A stretch of DNA of 64,000 nucleotides from Microbacterium paraoxydans. Lineage in GTDB: Bacteria; Actinomycetota; Actinomycetes; Actinomycetales; Microbacteriaceae. Positions 38,122 to 47,497 of the stretch are shown piece by piece. The stretch is taken from the NCBI RefSeq assembly GCF_900105335.1, contig NZ_LT629770.1, positions 186,001-250,000 of the forward strand, read 5' to 3'. Position 1 is the stretch's first letter. Each line of letters opens with the position of its first letter. The notes under the pieces are model-generated. The model made no database searches, was not told where the DNA came from, and was given only the letters and a program-made list of their open reading frames with translations. The translations under genes and the position numbers were made by a program.

Positions 38122-39786
38122 TCAGCCGACGGCAGCCGCTGCGCGACCCGCCTGACGGCCGGAGAACAGGCACCCGCCGAGGAACGTGCCCTCCAGGGCT
38201 CGATAGCCGTGCGCCCCTCCGCCGCCGAAGCCGCTGGCCTCGCCCGCGGCGAAGAGACCCGGAATCGGCGCGCCGCTTCCATCCAGGGCGCGACCGTCCA
38301 GATCCGTGTTGATCCCCCCGAGGGACTTCCTGGTGAGCACGTGCAGCTTGACCGCGATCAGCGGCCCGGCGGCGGGGTCCTGGAGCCGATGCGGGGCCGC
38401 GGTGCGGATGAGCTTGTCACCGCGATAGGCCCGCATCGAGCGCAGCATGCCGATCTGCGGGTCCTTGCTGAAGTCGTTGGCCATCTCCCGGTCGCGGGCG
38501 ACCACCTCGCGGCGCACGGCCTCGATGTCCAGGAGCTCGCCCCCGGGGTGGGCCGCCATCTGCTCCAGCAGCGACTCCAGGTCGTTCTCGACGATGAAGT
38601 CCTCGCCCTCGTCGAGGAACGACTGCACGGGTCCGGTCGGCCCTTTCGCGAGGCGGGACTTGAGGAGCAGGGCGACGTCCTTGCCGGTGAGATCCGGGTT
38701 CTGCTCGCTGCCGGACAGCGCGAACTCCTTCTCCACGATCTGCCGCGAGGTCACGAACCAGGAGTGGTCGTGGCCCGTCCGCCGCAGGTGCTCGAGCGTG
38801 CCGAGGGTGTCGAAGCCAGGGTAGAGCGGAACGGGGAGCCGGTGTCCGGTCGCGTCGAGCCACAGCGACGAGGGCCCGGGCAGGATGCGGATGCCGTGCT
38901 GCGGCCACACCGGGTCCCAGTTCGTGATGCCCTCCACGTAGTGCCACATCCGGTCGCCGTTGATGAGGCGGGCTCCGGCGGCGGCGCTCACGGTCTGCAT
39001 CGAGCCGTCGACATAGGCAGGCACGCCGGAGAGCATGTGCGCCGGGGGAGTGCCGAGGCGCGAGGGCCAGGCCGCTCGGACGAGGTCATGGTTTCCGCCG
39101 ATGCCCCCAGAGGCCACGATCGTCGCCGCCGCGTCGATCTCGAACGCGGCGATCACGTCTCGGGATGAGGGGACGCCCCGGGCGGCACCGTCCGACGCCA
39201 GCACGCTCCCGCGCGCACCGGTCACGCGTCCGTCGGTGAGCACGAGTTCCTCGACGCGGTGTCGGGCGAGGACGGTGAGCCGTCCCTCGCGCTCTCCCTG
39301 CTCGACGGCGGCCGCGAACGGGGCGACGATCCCCGGCCCGGTGCCCCAGGTGATGTGGAAGCGGGGGACGGAGTTCCCCGGACCGAGGGCGCCGTAGCCG
39401 CCCCGCTCGGCCCAGCCCACCACCGGGAAGAAGCCGACACCGCGGGCGCGGAGCCAGGAGCGCTTCTCGCCGGCCGCGAACTGCAGATAGGCCTCTGCCC
39501 AGCGCCGGGGCCACTCGTCCTCGGGGCGGTCGAATCCGGCGGTGCCGAACCAGTCCTGGGTCGCGAGCTCGAGCGAGTCGGTGATGCCGAGGCGGCGCTG
39601 TTCCGGAGAGTCCACGAGGAAAAGCCCGCCGAAGGACCACCACGCCTGCCCGCCCAGGTTCGTCCGCGGCTCTTGATCGACGATGACGACGCGACGTCCG
39701 GCCTCGAGGGCTTCCGCGGCGGCCACGAGACCTGCCAACCCCCAACCGATCACCAGGACGTCTGCGGTCGGGGGTGTGGTCGTCAT
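38122..39786 (-). CDS. FAD-binding dehydrogenase (FRD/KstD-like)
   Basis: A 554-residue flavoprotein of the fumarate-reductase/3-ketosteroid-dehydrogenase superfamily. The N-terminal Rossmann motif is [20 protein letters not shown] with VVIVDQEP, and the C-terminal FAD segment is [21 protein letters not shown] with [38 protein letters not shown] is typical of the uncharacterised FAD-dependent dehydrogenase subgroup. The electron acceptor and substrate are unknown. It is the last gene of an mscS-glbO-dehydrogenase unit; its ATG overlaps the globin stop (ATGA). Confidence 0.88.
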   Translation of the reverse strand: MTTTPPTADVLVIGWGLAGLVAAAEALEAGRRVVIVDQEPRTNLGGQAWWSFGGLFLVDSPEQRRLGITDSLELATQDWFGTAGFDRPEDEWPRRWAEAYLQFAAGEKRSWLRARGVGFFPVVGWAERGGYGALGPGNSVPRFHITWGTGPGIVAPFAAAVEQGEREGRLTVLARHRVEELVLTDGRVTGARGSVLASDGAARGVPSSRDVIAAFEIDAAATIVASGGIGGNHDLVRAAWPSRLGTPPAHMLSGVPAYVDGSMQTVSAAAGARLINGDRMWHYVEGITNWDPVWPQHGIRILPGPSSLWLDATGHRLPVPLYPGFDTLGTLEHLRRTGHDHSWFVTSRQIVEKEFALSGSEQNPDLTGKDVALLLKSRLAKGPTGPVQSFLDEGEDFIVENDLESLLEQMAAHPGGELLDIEAVRREVVARDREMANDFSKDPQIGMLRSMRAYRGDKLIRTAAPHRLQDPAAGPLIAVKLHVLTRKSLGGINTDLDGRALDGSGAPIPGLFAAGEASGFGGGGAHGYRALEGTFLGGCLFSGRQAGRAAAAVG

Positions 39787-40232
39787 GGGGTCTCCGTTGA
39801 ATCCTGACGGGTGCGGGTCTCCAGGGTCGTGCGCCCCTGGGGAGCCGTGCCGATGCCGGACGGCTCGAATGTGTTCACCATGGCATATGCGGCGCGCTCC
39901 AGGTAGTCCCAGAGAGCGGTTTCGTGCAACGGGGACAACTGCGCCTCGTCCAGAGCCGTGCGCATATGACGAAGCCAACGATCGCGGGCGTCGGGGTCGA
40001 CGCGGAAGGGCATGTGACGCATCCGCAGGCGGGGGTGCCCACGGGTCTCGCCGTAGGTGCTCGGGCCGCCCCAGTACTGTTCGAGGAACAGCAGCAGCCG
40101 CTCCTCGGCCGGACCGAGGTCCTCCTCCGGGTACATCGGCTTGAGCACCGGGTCGAGGGCGACCTCGCGATAGAAGACCGAGACGATCTTCGCGAACGTC
40201 TCGCGCCCGCCGACCTCGTCGTAGAACGTCAC
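39783..40232 (-). CDS. glbO: Group II truncated hemoglobin
   Basis: A 149-residue truncated globin of the GlbO type. [21 protein letters not shown] and [15 protein letters not shown] precede the heme region [14 protein letters not shown], whose second His is the proximal ligand, and RWLRHM supplies the conserved G8 Trp. A disordered C-terminal tail of about 20 residues (Thr/Arg-rich) is extra. GlbO proteins handle O2, NO or peroxide near the membrane. The GTG start overlaps the mscS stop and the stop overlaps the dehydrogenase start. Confidence 0.93.
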   Translation of the reverse strand: MTFYDEVGGRETFAKIVSVFYREVALDPVLKPMYPEEDLGPAEERLLLFLEQYWGGPSTYGETRGHPRLRMRHMPFRVDPDARDRWLRHMRTALDEAQLSPLHETALWDYLERAAYAMVNTFEPSGIGTAPQGRTTLETRTRQDSTETP

Positions 40233-41305
40233 TTGTCTGCACTCCCGTCGCCGCCGGTGTTCTTCTTGCGCCGCCAGATGCCGCGATCCGGGATCACGGG
40301 CACCCCGGTGACGGCGTTGGGGCGCGTCTTCGGCGGGTTGGCGCCCCGCACGCGGCGCGCACCCTCCAATCCGGTGGGCACGACGTCCGCGAGACGCGGC
40401 ACGTCGATCTCCTTCTCCAGCAGAGCGGCTCGGAGCTGGCGTCGGAGCTCCTGCGCCACGTCGTCTCGCGCGTTCGCCCTGGTCTTGATGACGGCGCGCA
40501 CCACGAGGGCGTCGCCGTCCACCGACTCCAGGCCCCACAGCTCCGGCTTCTCCACGATGCGGGTGCGCCACTTCGGGTCCTTCGCCAGGCCCTGCGCCGT
40601 CTCCAGCAGGATGTGCTCGACCTGTTCGAGGTCGGAATCGGGTGCCACACCGATGTCGACGATCGCGCGCGCCCAGCCCTGCGACATGTTCCCGATCCGG
40701 GTGACCTCTCCGTTGCGCACATACCAGAGGGTCCCGTTCACGTCCCGCACCTGGGTCACGCGCACGCTGACGTACTCGACGACGCCGCTCGCCAGCCCGA
40801 GGTCGACGACGTCGCCGATGCCGATCTGGTCTTCGGCGACGAGGAAGATACCGTTCAGCACGTCTTTGACGATGTTCTGGGCGCCGAAACCGAGACCGGC
40901 ACCGACCGCCGCCGTGAGAAGGGTGAGCGAGCCGAGGAGAGCATTGTCGATCGCGTTGACGATGAGGATGATCGCGATGATCACGAGCATCACGTTGACG
41001 ATGTTCTGCAGGATGGTGCCGAGCGTGCGCGTGCGCTGGACCAGTCGCATGTCGGCCAGCGGGGAGCGTTCGAGTGCCTGGGTGTCGTCGACGGCGGCCT
41101 TGTTCTTGGCGGTGTCGACGATGCGGTGCACGACCCGCCTGATCACCCGGCGCAGCACGAGCGCGATGAGGACGCAGGCGCCGATGATCAGGGCGATCTG
41201 CAGGAGCTTGCCGCCGACCTTGGTCAGCAGCGCGAGCATGTCCACCACCCACGCGGGGAGTTCGGCGGGCGTCGGCGTGGGGGTCGTCTCAGCGGAAATC
41301 AGCAT
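40229..41305 (-). CDS. mscS: Small-conductance mechanosensitive channel (MscS family)
   Basis: A 358-residue MscS-type channel. Helices at about 30-55, 92-113 and 120-140 precede the pore segment [22 protein letters not shown], then the beta domain with [21 protein letters not shown] and [20 protein letters not shown], and an alpha/beta C-terminal domain. A basic extension of about 55 residues follows. It releases solutes on hypo-osmotic shock. First gene of the unit with glbO and the FAD dehydrogenase. Confidence 0.93.
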   Translation of the reverse strand: MLISAETTPTPTPAELPAWVVDMLALLTKVGGKLLQIALIIGACVLIALVLRRVIRRVVHRIVDTAKNKAAVDDTQALERSPLADMRLVQRTRTLGTILQNIVNVMLVIIAIILIVNAIDNALLGSLTLLTAAVGAGLGFGAQNIVKDVLNGIFLVAEDQIGIGDVVDLGLASGVVEYVSVRVTQVRDVNGTLWYVRNGEVTRIGNMSQGWARAIVDIGVAPDSDLEQVEHILLETAQGLAKDPKWRTRIVEKPELWGLESVDGDALVVRAVIKTRANARDDVAQELRRQLRAALLEKEIDVPRLADVVPTGLEGARRVRGANPPKTRPNAVTGVPVIPDRGIWRRKKNTGGDGSADK

Positions 41306-41324
41306 CGTGTCGATGGTACCGAGA

Positions 41325-41363
41325 GGGCCTCTGCGCCGGCTGGAAGAGCGGCGGCAGAGGCCC
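41325..41363 (-). terminator. Terminator after pepN
   Basis: A 10-bp stem GGGCCTCTGC/GCAGAGGCCC (41325-41334 with 41354-41363), extended inside by GCCG/CGGC pairing. It lies in the 81-base gap between the pepN stop and the mscS start. Confidence 0.7.
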
Positions 41364-41386
41364 GTGTCGGTGTCGGTGGTGGAGGG

Positions 41387-43939
41387 TCAGTCCTCGGCGT
41401 CGCGGGACTGCGCGGCGAGGGCACGCTCCACGTCCGCAAGGTTCTCCAGCACGAGCCGGCGCAGGGCGGGCGGCGCGTCCTGGTGCGCGGAGAGCCAGCC
41501 CCGCGTCGCATCGCGCAGCGCGACGTCGGCGAGAGCGGTGGGGAAGAGCCCGACGACCAGGTACTGCGCGATCTGGTAGGTCCGCGACTCCCACACCGGC
41601 AGGAGCATGTCGAAGTACTGCGGCACGAAGGCGCCCAGCACTTCCACACCCGCCGGGTGGACGAAGCCGAGGGCTGCCGAGCGGACGATCGTGTTCGGGG
41701 CGTCGTCGCGTGCGATCAGCGCGTCCCAGGCCTCCTGCTTCGCGGCGGCATCCGGAAGCGCGGCGCGCGCCTGCGCGGCGAACTCCGCACCCTTGGCGGT
41801 GTTGTCGGCGGCGAGCGCGGCGTCGATGGCCCCGGCGTCGGTCGCACCGATGGTCGCGAGGCCGACGAGGAGCTGCCAGCTCAGGTCGGCGTCGACATCG
41901 AGTCCGGGGAGCGTCTCCTCACCCGAGCGCAGACGCCCGACGATGCCGGCGTGCTCCGGCGTCACCAGGTTGTTCGCGAAGGCGGTGACGAACTGGAGCT
42001 GGCTGTCGCTGCCGGCCTCCGCCGACTCGGCGAGCGCCCAGAGACCGTCGGCCACCTTCAGCCGTGCGGCTTCGCGCTCCGCCGGGGCGACGTAGAGCGT
42101 CGCGGCCGTCCGGAGCTGCGCGAGGGTGGTGCGGACCGTGGTGGACTCGGTCTCCCGGCCGATGTTGCCGAGAACGAGGTCGATGTAGTCGGACGCCGCC
42201 GTCTCCGCGTCGCGGGTCTGGTCCCAGGCGGCGCCCCAGACGAGCGAGCGGGCGAGGGGGTCGTGGATGTCGGCGAGGTGGGCGATCGCTGTCGCGAGCG
42301 ACTTCTCGTCGAGACGGATCTTCGCGTACGCGAGGTCGTCGTCGTTGAGGAGGATGAGGTCGGGACGGTCGAGGCCCTGGAGCTCGGGGACCTCGGTGCG
42401 GTCGCCGTCCACGTCGACCTCGATGTGATGGGTGCGCGTGAGCGCGCCGTCCTGCAGCGAGTAGAAGCCGATGCCGAGACGGTGCGGACGGATGGTCGGG
42501 TAGTCGGCCGGAGCCGTCTGGGTGATGGCGAAGCGCGAGATCTTGCCGTTGTCGTCCTCGGCCACGACGGGCTCGAGGGTGTTGACCCCGGCCGTCTCCA
42601 GCCACTTCTTCGACCACGTACCGAGATCGCGGCCGCTCGTGGCCTCCAGCTCCGTCAGGAGGTCGCTGAGCTCGGTGTTGCCCCAGGAGTGCTTCTGGAA
42701 GTACTGCGAGACACCGGCGAAGAACGCCTCGATGCCGACCCACGCGGCGAGCTGCTTGAGGACCGAGCCGCCCTTGGCGTAGGTGATGCCGTCGAAGTTG
42801 ACCTGCACGTCCTCGAGGTCGTTGATCTCGGCGACGATCGGGTGCGTGGAGGGGAGCTGGTCCTGGCGGTAGGCCCAGGTCTTCTCCATCGCGTTGAAGG
42901 TCGTCCAGGCCTCGGTCCACTCGGTCGCCTCGGCCGTCGCGATGGTGGACGCCCACTCGGCGAACGACTCGTTGAGCCAGAGGTCGTTCCACCACTTCAT
43001 GGTGACGAGGTCGCCGAACCACATGTGGGCGAGCTCGTGGAGGATCGTCACGACGCGACGCTCCTTGACGGCGTCGGTGACCTTGCTGCGGAAGACGTAC
43101 GTCTCGGTGAACGTCACCGCTCCCGCGTTCTCCATCGCGCCGGCGTTGAACTCGGGGACGAAGAGCTGGTCGTACTTGGCGAACGGGTACGGCACGCCGA
43201 ACTTGGACTCGAAGTAGGCGAAGCCCTGACGGGTCTTGTCGAAGATGTAGTCGGCGTCCAGGTGCTGCCAGAGGCTCTTGCGTCCGTAGACCCCGAGCGG
43301 GATCACCCGTCCCGAGGCGCTGGTGAGCTCGGAGAAGGTCGCCTCGTACGGTCCGGCGACGAGAGCCGTGATGTAGGAGGAGATCCGGGGCGTGGGCTCG
43401 AAGCCCCAGGTGGCCGAGACGCCGTCGTCGTGGACGATGGGCTCGGGGGTGGGGGAGTTGGAGACGACCTTCCACTCCGCGGGGGCGGTCACCGTGAACT
43501 GGAAGGTGGCCTTGAGGTCGGGCTGCTCGAAGACGGCGAACACGCGACGGGAGTCGGGCACCTCGAACTGCGAGTAGAGGTACACCTCGCCGTCCACCGG
43601 GTCGACGAAGCGGTGCAGGCCCTCGCCGGTGTTGGTGTAGAGGCAGTCGGCGTCGACGACGAGGACGTTCTCCTCCTGCAGACCGGCGAGCGCGATCCGG
43701 GAGTCGGCGAAGACCTCGCGCGGGTCGAGCTGCTCTCCGTTGAGCGAGATCTCGCGCACGTCGCGGGCGATGAGGTCGATGAAGGTGAAGCTGTCGGGGG
43801 ACGCGGAGAAGCGCACGACGCTCCGGGAGCCGAAGACCTCGGCGCCCTTGGTCAGATCGAGGGCGACCTCATAGGAGTGCGTGTCGACGACGTCGCGGCG
43901 CTCCTGCGCTTCGATTCGGGTGAGGTTCTCTCCAGGCAA
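41387..43939 (-). CDS. pepN: Aminopeptidase N (M1 family)
   Basis: Zinc aminopeptidase trimming N-terminal residues from peptides. The 850-residue protein has GAMEN (about 267-271), the zinc site HELAH (301-305) with third ligand Glu324 in NESFAEWAS, and a large helical C-terminal domain. I place the start at a TTG (43939) because it gives the family N-terminus M-PGENLTRIEAQERRD, with GGGAG seven bases upstream. The open frame reaches 44005, but those 22 residues do not look conserved. Confidence 0.94.
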   Translation of the reverse strand: MPGENLTRIEAQERRDVVDTHSYEVALDLTKGAEVFGSRSVVRFSASPDSFTFIDLIARDVREISLNGEQLDPREVFADSRIALAGLQEENVLVVDADCLYTNTGEGLHRFVDPVDGEVYLYSQFEVPDSRRVFAVFEQPDLKATFQFTVTAPAEWKVVSNSPTPEPIVHDDGVSATWGFEPTPRISSYITALVAGPYEATFSELTSASGRVIPLGVYGRKSLWQHLDADYIFDKTRQGFAYFESKFGVPYPFAKYDQLFVPEFNAGAMENAGAVTFTETYVFRSKVTDAVKERRVVTILHELAHMWFGDLVTMKWWNDLWLNESFAEWASTIATAEATEWTEAWTTFNAMEKTWAYRQDQLPSTHPIVAEINDLEDVQVNFDGITYAKGGSVLKQLAAWVGIEAFFAGVSQYFQKHSWGNTELSDLLTELEATSGRDLGTWSKKWLETAGVNTLEPVVAEDDNGKISRFAITQTAPADYPTIRPHRLGIGFYSLQDGALTRTHHIEVDVDGDRTEVPELQGLDRPDLILLNDDDLAYAKIRLDEKSLATAIAHLADIHDPLARSLVWGAAWDQTRDAETAASDYIDLVLGNIGRETESTTVRTTLAQLRTAATLYVAPAEREAARLKVADGLWALAESAEAGSDSQLQFVTAFANNLVTPEHAGIVGRLRSGEETLPGLDVDADLSWQLLVGLATIGATDAGAIDAALAADNTAKGAEFAAQARAALPDAAAKQEAWDALIARDDAPNTIVRSAALGFVHPAGVEVLGAFVPQYFDMLLPVWESRTYQIAQYLVVGLFPTALADVALRDATRGWLSAHQDAPPALRRLVLENLADVERALAAQSRDAED

Positions 43940-44109
43940 AGCTGTACTCCCAGGGGTGAGGGGATGTAACCGGGGGTCGGCGCAGTTGGCGCCGACGGCA
44001 ACCATGACAGCCTACGCCAGAGCGACGCGCGCGCCGTCGATCCTCACGAACCGGGGATAGTCACGGTCGTGCGGACGCTCGTCGTCCGCGGAGGTGGGAA
44101 GATGGAGGG

Positions 44110-45294
44110 GTGACCGCGATCGAGCCGAATGTCGTTCCCTTTGCCTCGCCCGCCGCTGCCGGCGGCGACCCCTATGTGACCACGCCCGTCGCCTACGACG
44201 CCATCCTCTTGGCGAGCTTCGGCGGCCCGGAGGGCCAGGAGGACGTGATCCCCTTCCTCCGGAACGTGACGCGCGGTCGGGGCATCCCGGATGAGCGGCT
44301 GGAGGAGGTCGCGCACCACTACCGTCACTTCGGCGGCGTGAGCCCGATCAACGGCCAGAACCGCGTGCTCAAGGAGGCGCTGGAGAAGGCGCTCGTGGCC
44401 CGGGGGATCGATCTCCCGGTGTACTGGGGCAACCGCAACTGGGGTCCGTACCTCGAGGACGTGCTGCCCGAGGCGTCCGCCAACGGCCACACCACCCTCC
44501 TCGCCTTCGCCACGAGCGCGTACAGCTCGTTCTCCAGCTGCCGCCAGTACCGCGAGGACTTCGCCCGCGTGCTGACCGACACCGGCCTCGGCGAGACGGT
44601 CACCATCGACAAGATCCGCCCCTTCTACGACCACCCCGGCTTCGTCGAGGCCTTCGAGGCGGGCGTGCGGGAGTCGGTGCAGACCTACCTCGACCAGGGC
44701 TTCGCGCCGACCGAGATCCAGGTCCTCTTCTCCACGCACAGCATCCCGACCGCCGACGCCGAGCGCTCCGGCGCCCGCGACATCGACTGGGGCGAGGGCG
44801 GGGCCTATGCCGCGCAGCACCTCGCCGTGTCGGAGTGGACGATGGAGCAGGTGCGGGCCGCCATCCCGGGAGCCGCCGACGTGCCCTGGGAGCTCGTCTA
44901 CCAGTCCCGTTCGGGCCCCGCGTCGCAGCCCTGGCTGGAGCCCGACGTCTGCGACGTGATCGCGGAGCTCCCGGCGCGCGGTCGCAAGGCGGTCATCGTG
45001 GTCCCCGTCGGCTTCATGAGCGACCACATGGAGGTCCTCTGGGATCTCGACACCGAGGCCGCCGAGGCCGCGGAGGAGGCGGGCCTCGCCTTCGTCCGTA
45101 CGCCGACGCCCGGTGTCCGCGAGGCTTTCGTGGAGGGCATCGTCGACCTCATCGAGGAGCGCCTGCAGGGGCGCCCGAACGCGGAGCGTCCGCACGTCAC
45201 CGATCTGCCCGGCGCCTTCGACGTCTGCCGTCCCGGGTGCTGCGAGAACGTGCGCGCGGGGTTCAAGCCCGCGGCGGCCGGCATCGCCCCCTGA
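44110..45294 (+). CDS. hemH: Ferrochelatase (coproporphyrin type)
   Basis: Inserts ferrous iron into a porphyrin; in actinobacteria the substrate is coproporphyrin III (CpfC). The 394-residue protein has YDAILLASFGGPEGQEDVIP, the VYWGNRNWGPYLEDVL segment, the catalytic His in QVLFSTHSIPTADAE and the Glu in the VGFMSDHMEVLWDLD region. The C-terminus DVCRPGCCENVRAG carries three cysteines expected, with a fourth upstream, to hold the [2Fe-2S] cluster known in actinobacterial ferrochelatases. GAAGAT lies 6 bases before the GTG. It is divergent from pepN across 170 bases. Confidence 0.94.
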   Translation: MTAIEPNVVPFASPAAAGGDPYVTTPVAYDAILLASFGGPEGQEDVIPFLRNVTRGRGIPDERLEEVAHHYRHFGGVSPINGQNRVLKEALEKALVARGIDLPVYWGNRNWGPYLEDVLPEASANGHTTLLAFATSAYSSFSSCRQYREDFARVLTDTGLGETVTIDKIRPFYDHPGFVEAFEAGVRESVQTYLDQGFAPTEIQVLFSTHSIPTADAERSGARDIDWGEGGAYAAQHLAVSEWTMEQVRAAIPGAADVPWELVYQSRSGPASQPWLEPDVCDVIAELPARGRKAVIVVPVGFMSDHMEVLWDLDTEAAEAAEEAGLAFVRTPTPGVREAFVEGIVDLIEERLQGRPNAERPHVTDLPGAFDVCRPGCCENVRAGFKPAAAGIAP

Positions 45295-45314
45295 GTCGCG
45301 GACGGAGCGGATCC

Positions 45315-45320
45315 TAGGAT
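45315..45320 (+). promoter_or_regulatory. -10 element, leaderless start of the rpiB-like gene
   Basis: TAGGAT with a 7-base spacer to the ATG at 45328. Because it covers the upstream ATG (45319), it argues for the later start. Confidence 0.45.
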
Positions 45321-45327
45321 GGAGAAC

Positions 45328-45813
45328 ATGCGCATCCACATCGCCACCGATCACGCCGGACTCGAGTTCTCGACGCGGCTGCAGGAGCATCTCCGCGCCG
45401 CAGGGCACGAGGTGATCGACCACGGTCCGGTGGAGTACGACGCGCTCGACGACTACCCGGCCTTCTGCATCCGGGCGGCGCAGGCCGTCGTCGTCGATCA
45501 GGCGACCGGGGTGCCGGCGCTCGGTGTCGTCTTCGGCGGCTCGGGCAACGGCGAGCAGATCGCCGCGAACAAGGTCGCCGGGGTCCGCGCAGCGCTCGTC
45601 TGGAACCTCTCCACGGCCGAACTCGCGCGGGAGCACAATGACGCGAACGTCATCTCCATCGGAGCTCGTCAGCACACCTACGACGAGGTCACGGCGTTCA
45701 TCGACCGGTTCATCGCCACGCCGTTCTCCGGCGACGAGCGGCACGTCCGGCGCATCGGACAGATCGCCGACTTCGAGCGCGACGGCTCGCTCCTCCCGGA
45801 CCCCCGAGCCTGA
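45328..45813 (+). CDS. Ribose-5-phosphate isomerase B / LacAB-RpiB family
   Basis: A 161-residue sugar-phosphate isomerase of the pentose phosphate pathway. MRIHIATDHAGLEFS gives the conserved N-terminus, GVVFGGSGNGEQIAANKVAG the active-site loop, and HNDANVISIGARQHT the phosphate site. The Ser in GGSGNGEQ replaces the Cys found in E. coli RpiB, as in mycobacterial RpiB. It is followed after one base by the Fpg/Nei gene. Confidence 0.93.
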   Translation: MRIHIATDHAGLEFSTRLQEHLRAAGHEVIDHGPVEYDALDDYPAFCIRAAQAVVVDQATGVPALGVVFGGSGNGEQIAANKVAGVRAALVWNLSTAELAREHNDANVISIGARQHTYDEVTAFIDRFIATPFSGDERHVRRIGQIADFERDGSLLPDPRA

Positions 45814-45814
45814 C

Positions 45815-46813
45815 ATGCCCGAGGGACATTCCGTCCACCGCATCGCGCGGCAGTTCGATCGTAACTTCGTCGGCAAGACGATGAGCGCTTCCAGCCCGCA
45901 GGGACGCTTCGCCGAGGGCGCCGCGGTGCTCGACGGACGTCAGGCCGTGAGCGTGCAGGCCGTGGGCAAGCAGATGTTCCTCGAAGCGGAGGGTGACCTC
46001 TGGCTGCGCGTGCACCTCGGTCTCTACGGTGCCTGGGACTTCGCGGGGGAGATCCTCGTCGACCCCACCATCGCGTCGGCCAACGGCCGGATGGGCCAGA
46101 CCAATCAGCGCGGCACCACTCTCGACGAGACGATCCTCGACGACGCGGGGGAGAACTCGCTCGCCTCGATCGGGGCACCGCGGCGCGCCAGGGTCCACGT
46201 GCGGATGTCCGAGCAGACCAAGGGGCTGACCGACGAGATCGACGAATGGCCGCCCCCTGTGGTGGGTCAGGTGCGCCTGCGACTGATGACCGACATCACG
46301 GTGGCCGACCTGCGCGGTCCCACGGCGTGCGTGTTGCAGACCCCCGAGGAGATGCTGGCGACAGTCGCCAAGCTCGGTCCCGATCCGCTCGTCGGCGATC
46401 CGGCGGAGAACGAGGAGCGGTTCGTCCGCGCCGTGCGGAAGAAGCCGACCCCGATCGCCCTGCTGCTGATGGACCAGGCGGTCGTCAGCGGCATCGGCAA
46501 CGTGTACCGCGCCGAGATGCTCTATCGGCAGAGGCTGAACCCGCATACGCCCGGCCGCGACGTCCCGGAGGATGTCGTCAGGGCGCTCTGGCATGACTGG
46601 GTGCGGCTGCTGGCCATCGGCGTGGAGACCGGCCAGATGATGACCATGGACGGGCTGTCTCCCGAGCAGTACCGCGCCGCGATGGCGAGCCGCGACGACC
46701 GCCACTGGGTCTACCACCGGGCGGGCCTGCCGTGCCGGGTGTGCGGGACCGAGATCGCGCTGGAGGAGATCGGCGCCCGCAAGTTGTACTGGTGCCCGCG
46801 CTGTCAGGCCTGA
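45815..46813 (+). CDS. Fpg/Nei family DNA glycosylase
   Basis: A 332-residue base-excision-repair glycosylase/AP lyase. The mature N-terminus is Pro2-Glu3-Gly4 (MPEGHSVHRIARQFD), the catalytic residues, and an H2TH segment (TPIALLLMDQAVVSGIGNVYRAEML) follows. The C-terminal zinc finger is CRVCGTEIALEEIGARKLYWCPRCQ, a C2-C2 type. HSVHR at positions 5-9 and the long insert after AWDFAGEI point to the actinobacterial Nei2-like branch rather than MutM. It follows rpiB by 1 base. Confidence 0.9.
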   Translation: MPEGHSVHRIARQFDRNFVGKTMSASSPQGRFAEGAAVLDGRQAVSVQAVGKQMFLEAEGDLWLRVHLGLYGAWDFAGEILVDPTIASANGRMGQTNQRGTTLDETILDDAGENSLASIGAPRRARVHVRMSEQTKGLTDEIDEWPPPVVGQVRLRLMTDITVADLRGPTACVLQTPEEMLATVAKLGPDPLVGDPAENEERFVRAVRKKPTPIALLLMDQAVVSGIGNVYRAEMLYRQRLNPHTPGRDVPEDVVRALWHDWVRLLAIGVETGQMMTMDGLSPEQYRAAMASRDDRHWVYHRAGLPCRVCGTEIALEEIGARKLYWCPRCQA

Positions 46814-46842
46814 GGGCGGGATCTTCGGGGCTCCCGCCGCTC

Positions 46843-46848
46843 TAGGCT
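46843..46848 (+). promoter_or_regulatory. -10 element, leaderless start of the PaiB-like gene
   Basis: TAGGCT with spacer GGGATCC to the ATG at 46856. Confidence 0.45.
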
Positions 46849-46855
46849 GGGATCC

Positions 46856-47497
46856 ATGCGACAGAATCCGAGCTTCACGCTCGCCGATGTGGCCGAGATC
46901 CGCCGCCTCATCGATGCCAACCCGTGGGCGACGGTGGTGAGTGCGCCTGAGGACGGTCTGGTCGCCTCGCACTATGCCGTCCTCCTCGACGACGACCGCG
47001 ATGATCTGACGGTCGTGGGGCACGTGGGCCGCCCGGACGACGCCATCCACGGCCTGGGGGAGCGGGAGATCCTGCTCGCCTTCCAAGGGCCGCATGGGTA
47101 CGTCTCTCCGGGCTGGTACGGCGACGTCCCCGCGGTGCCGACCTGGAACTACACCGCGGTGCACCTGTCGGGCGTTCCCGAGATCCTCAGCACCGCGGAG
47201 AACCTCCGTGTGCTCGATGCCCTGGTCGCGCGGTTCGAGTCGCGCCTGCCCGACCCGCGCCTGATGTGGGAGCGTCCGAACGACGCGGCCTTCATCGAGA
47301 GACTCGAATCCGGAACGGTCGGCTTCCGTCTCACCCCGACGAAGGTCGTCGCCAAGCGGAAGCTGAGCCAGAACAAGCCTGCGGAGACCATCGAGGCGGT
47401 GATCGCGGCGCTGCATGCCGAAGGGCCGTACGCGAACGCCGCCCTCGCCGCGGAGATGCGTCGTGCGCAGGACGCGCGGACGGGTGGCGGGGCGTGA
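46856..47497 (+). CDS. FMN-binding PaiB-family protein
   Basis: A 213-residue split-barrel flavin-binding protein. MRQNPSFTLADVAEIRRLID, VASHYAVLLDDDRDDLTVVG, GPHGYVSPGWYGDVPAVPTW and NYTAVHLSGVPEIL form the conserved core of the PaiB family, in which B. subtilis PaiB is linked to repression of sporulation and protease genes. DNA binding is not evident from this sequence. Its stop overlaps the amidohydrolase start (GTGA). Confidence 0.88.
   Translation: MRQNPSFTLADVAEIRRLIDANPWATVVSAPEDGLVASHYAVLLDDDRDDLTVVGHVGRPDDAIHGLGEREILLAFQGPHGYVSPGWYGDVPAVPTWNYTAVHLSGVPEILSTAENLRVLDALVARFESRLPDPRLMWERPNDAAFIERLESGTVGFRLTPTKVVAKRKLSQNKPAETIEAVIAALHAEGPYANAALAAEMRRAQDARTGGGA

Noticed and set aside
40613..43969. 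1118-codon open frame on the plus strand opposite mscS and pepN
   Set aside because: It is antisense to two well-recognised proteins, has no domain, and is an artefact of strong G/C bias at third positions. pepN has GAMEN and HExxH on the other strand.
43940..44005. 22-residue N-terminal extension of aminopeptidase N
   Set aside because: The extension is not conserved-looking, and the TTG at 43939 has a well-spaced RBS and gives the family N-terminus.
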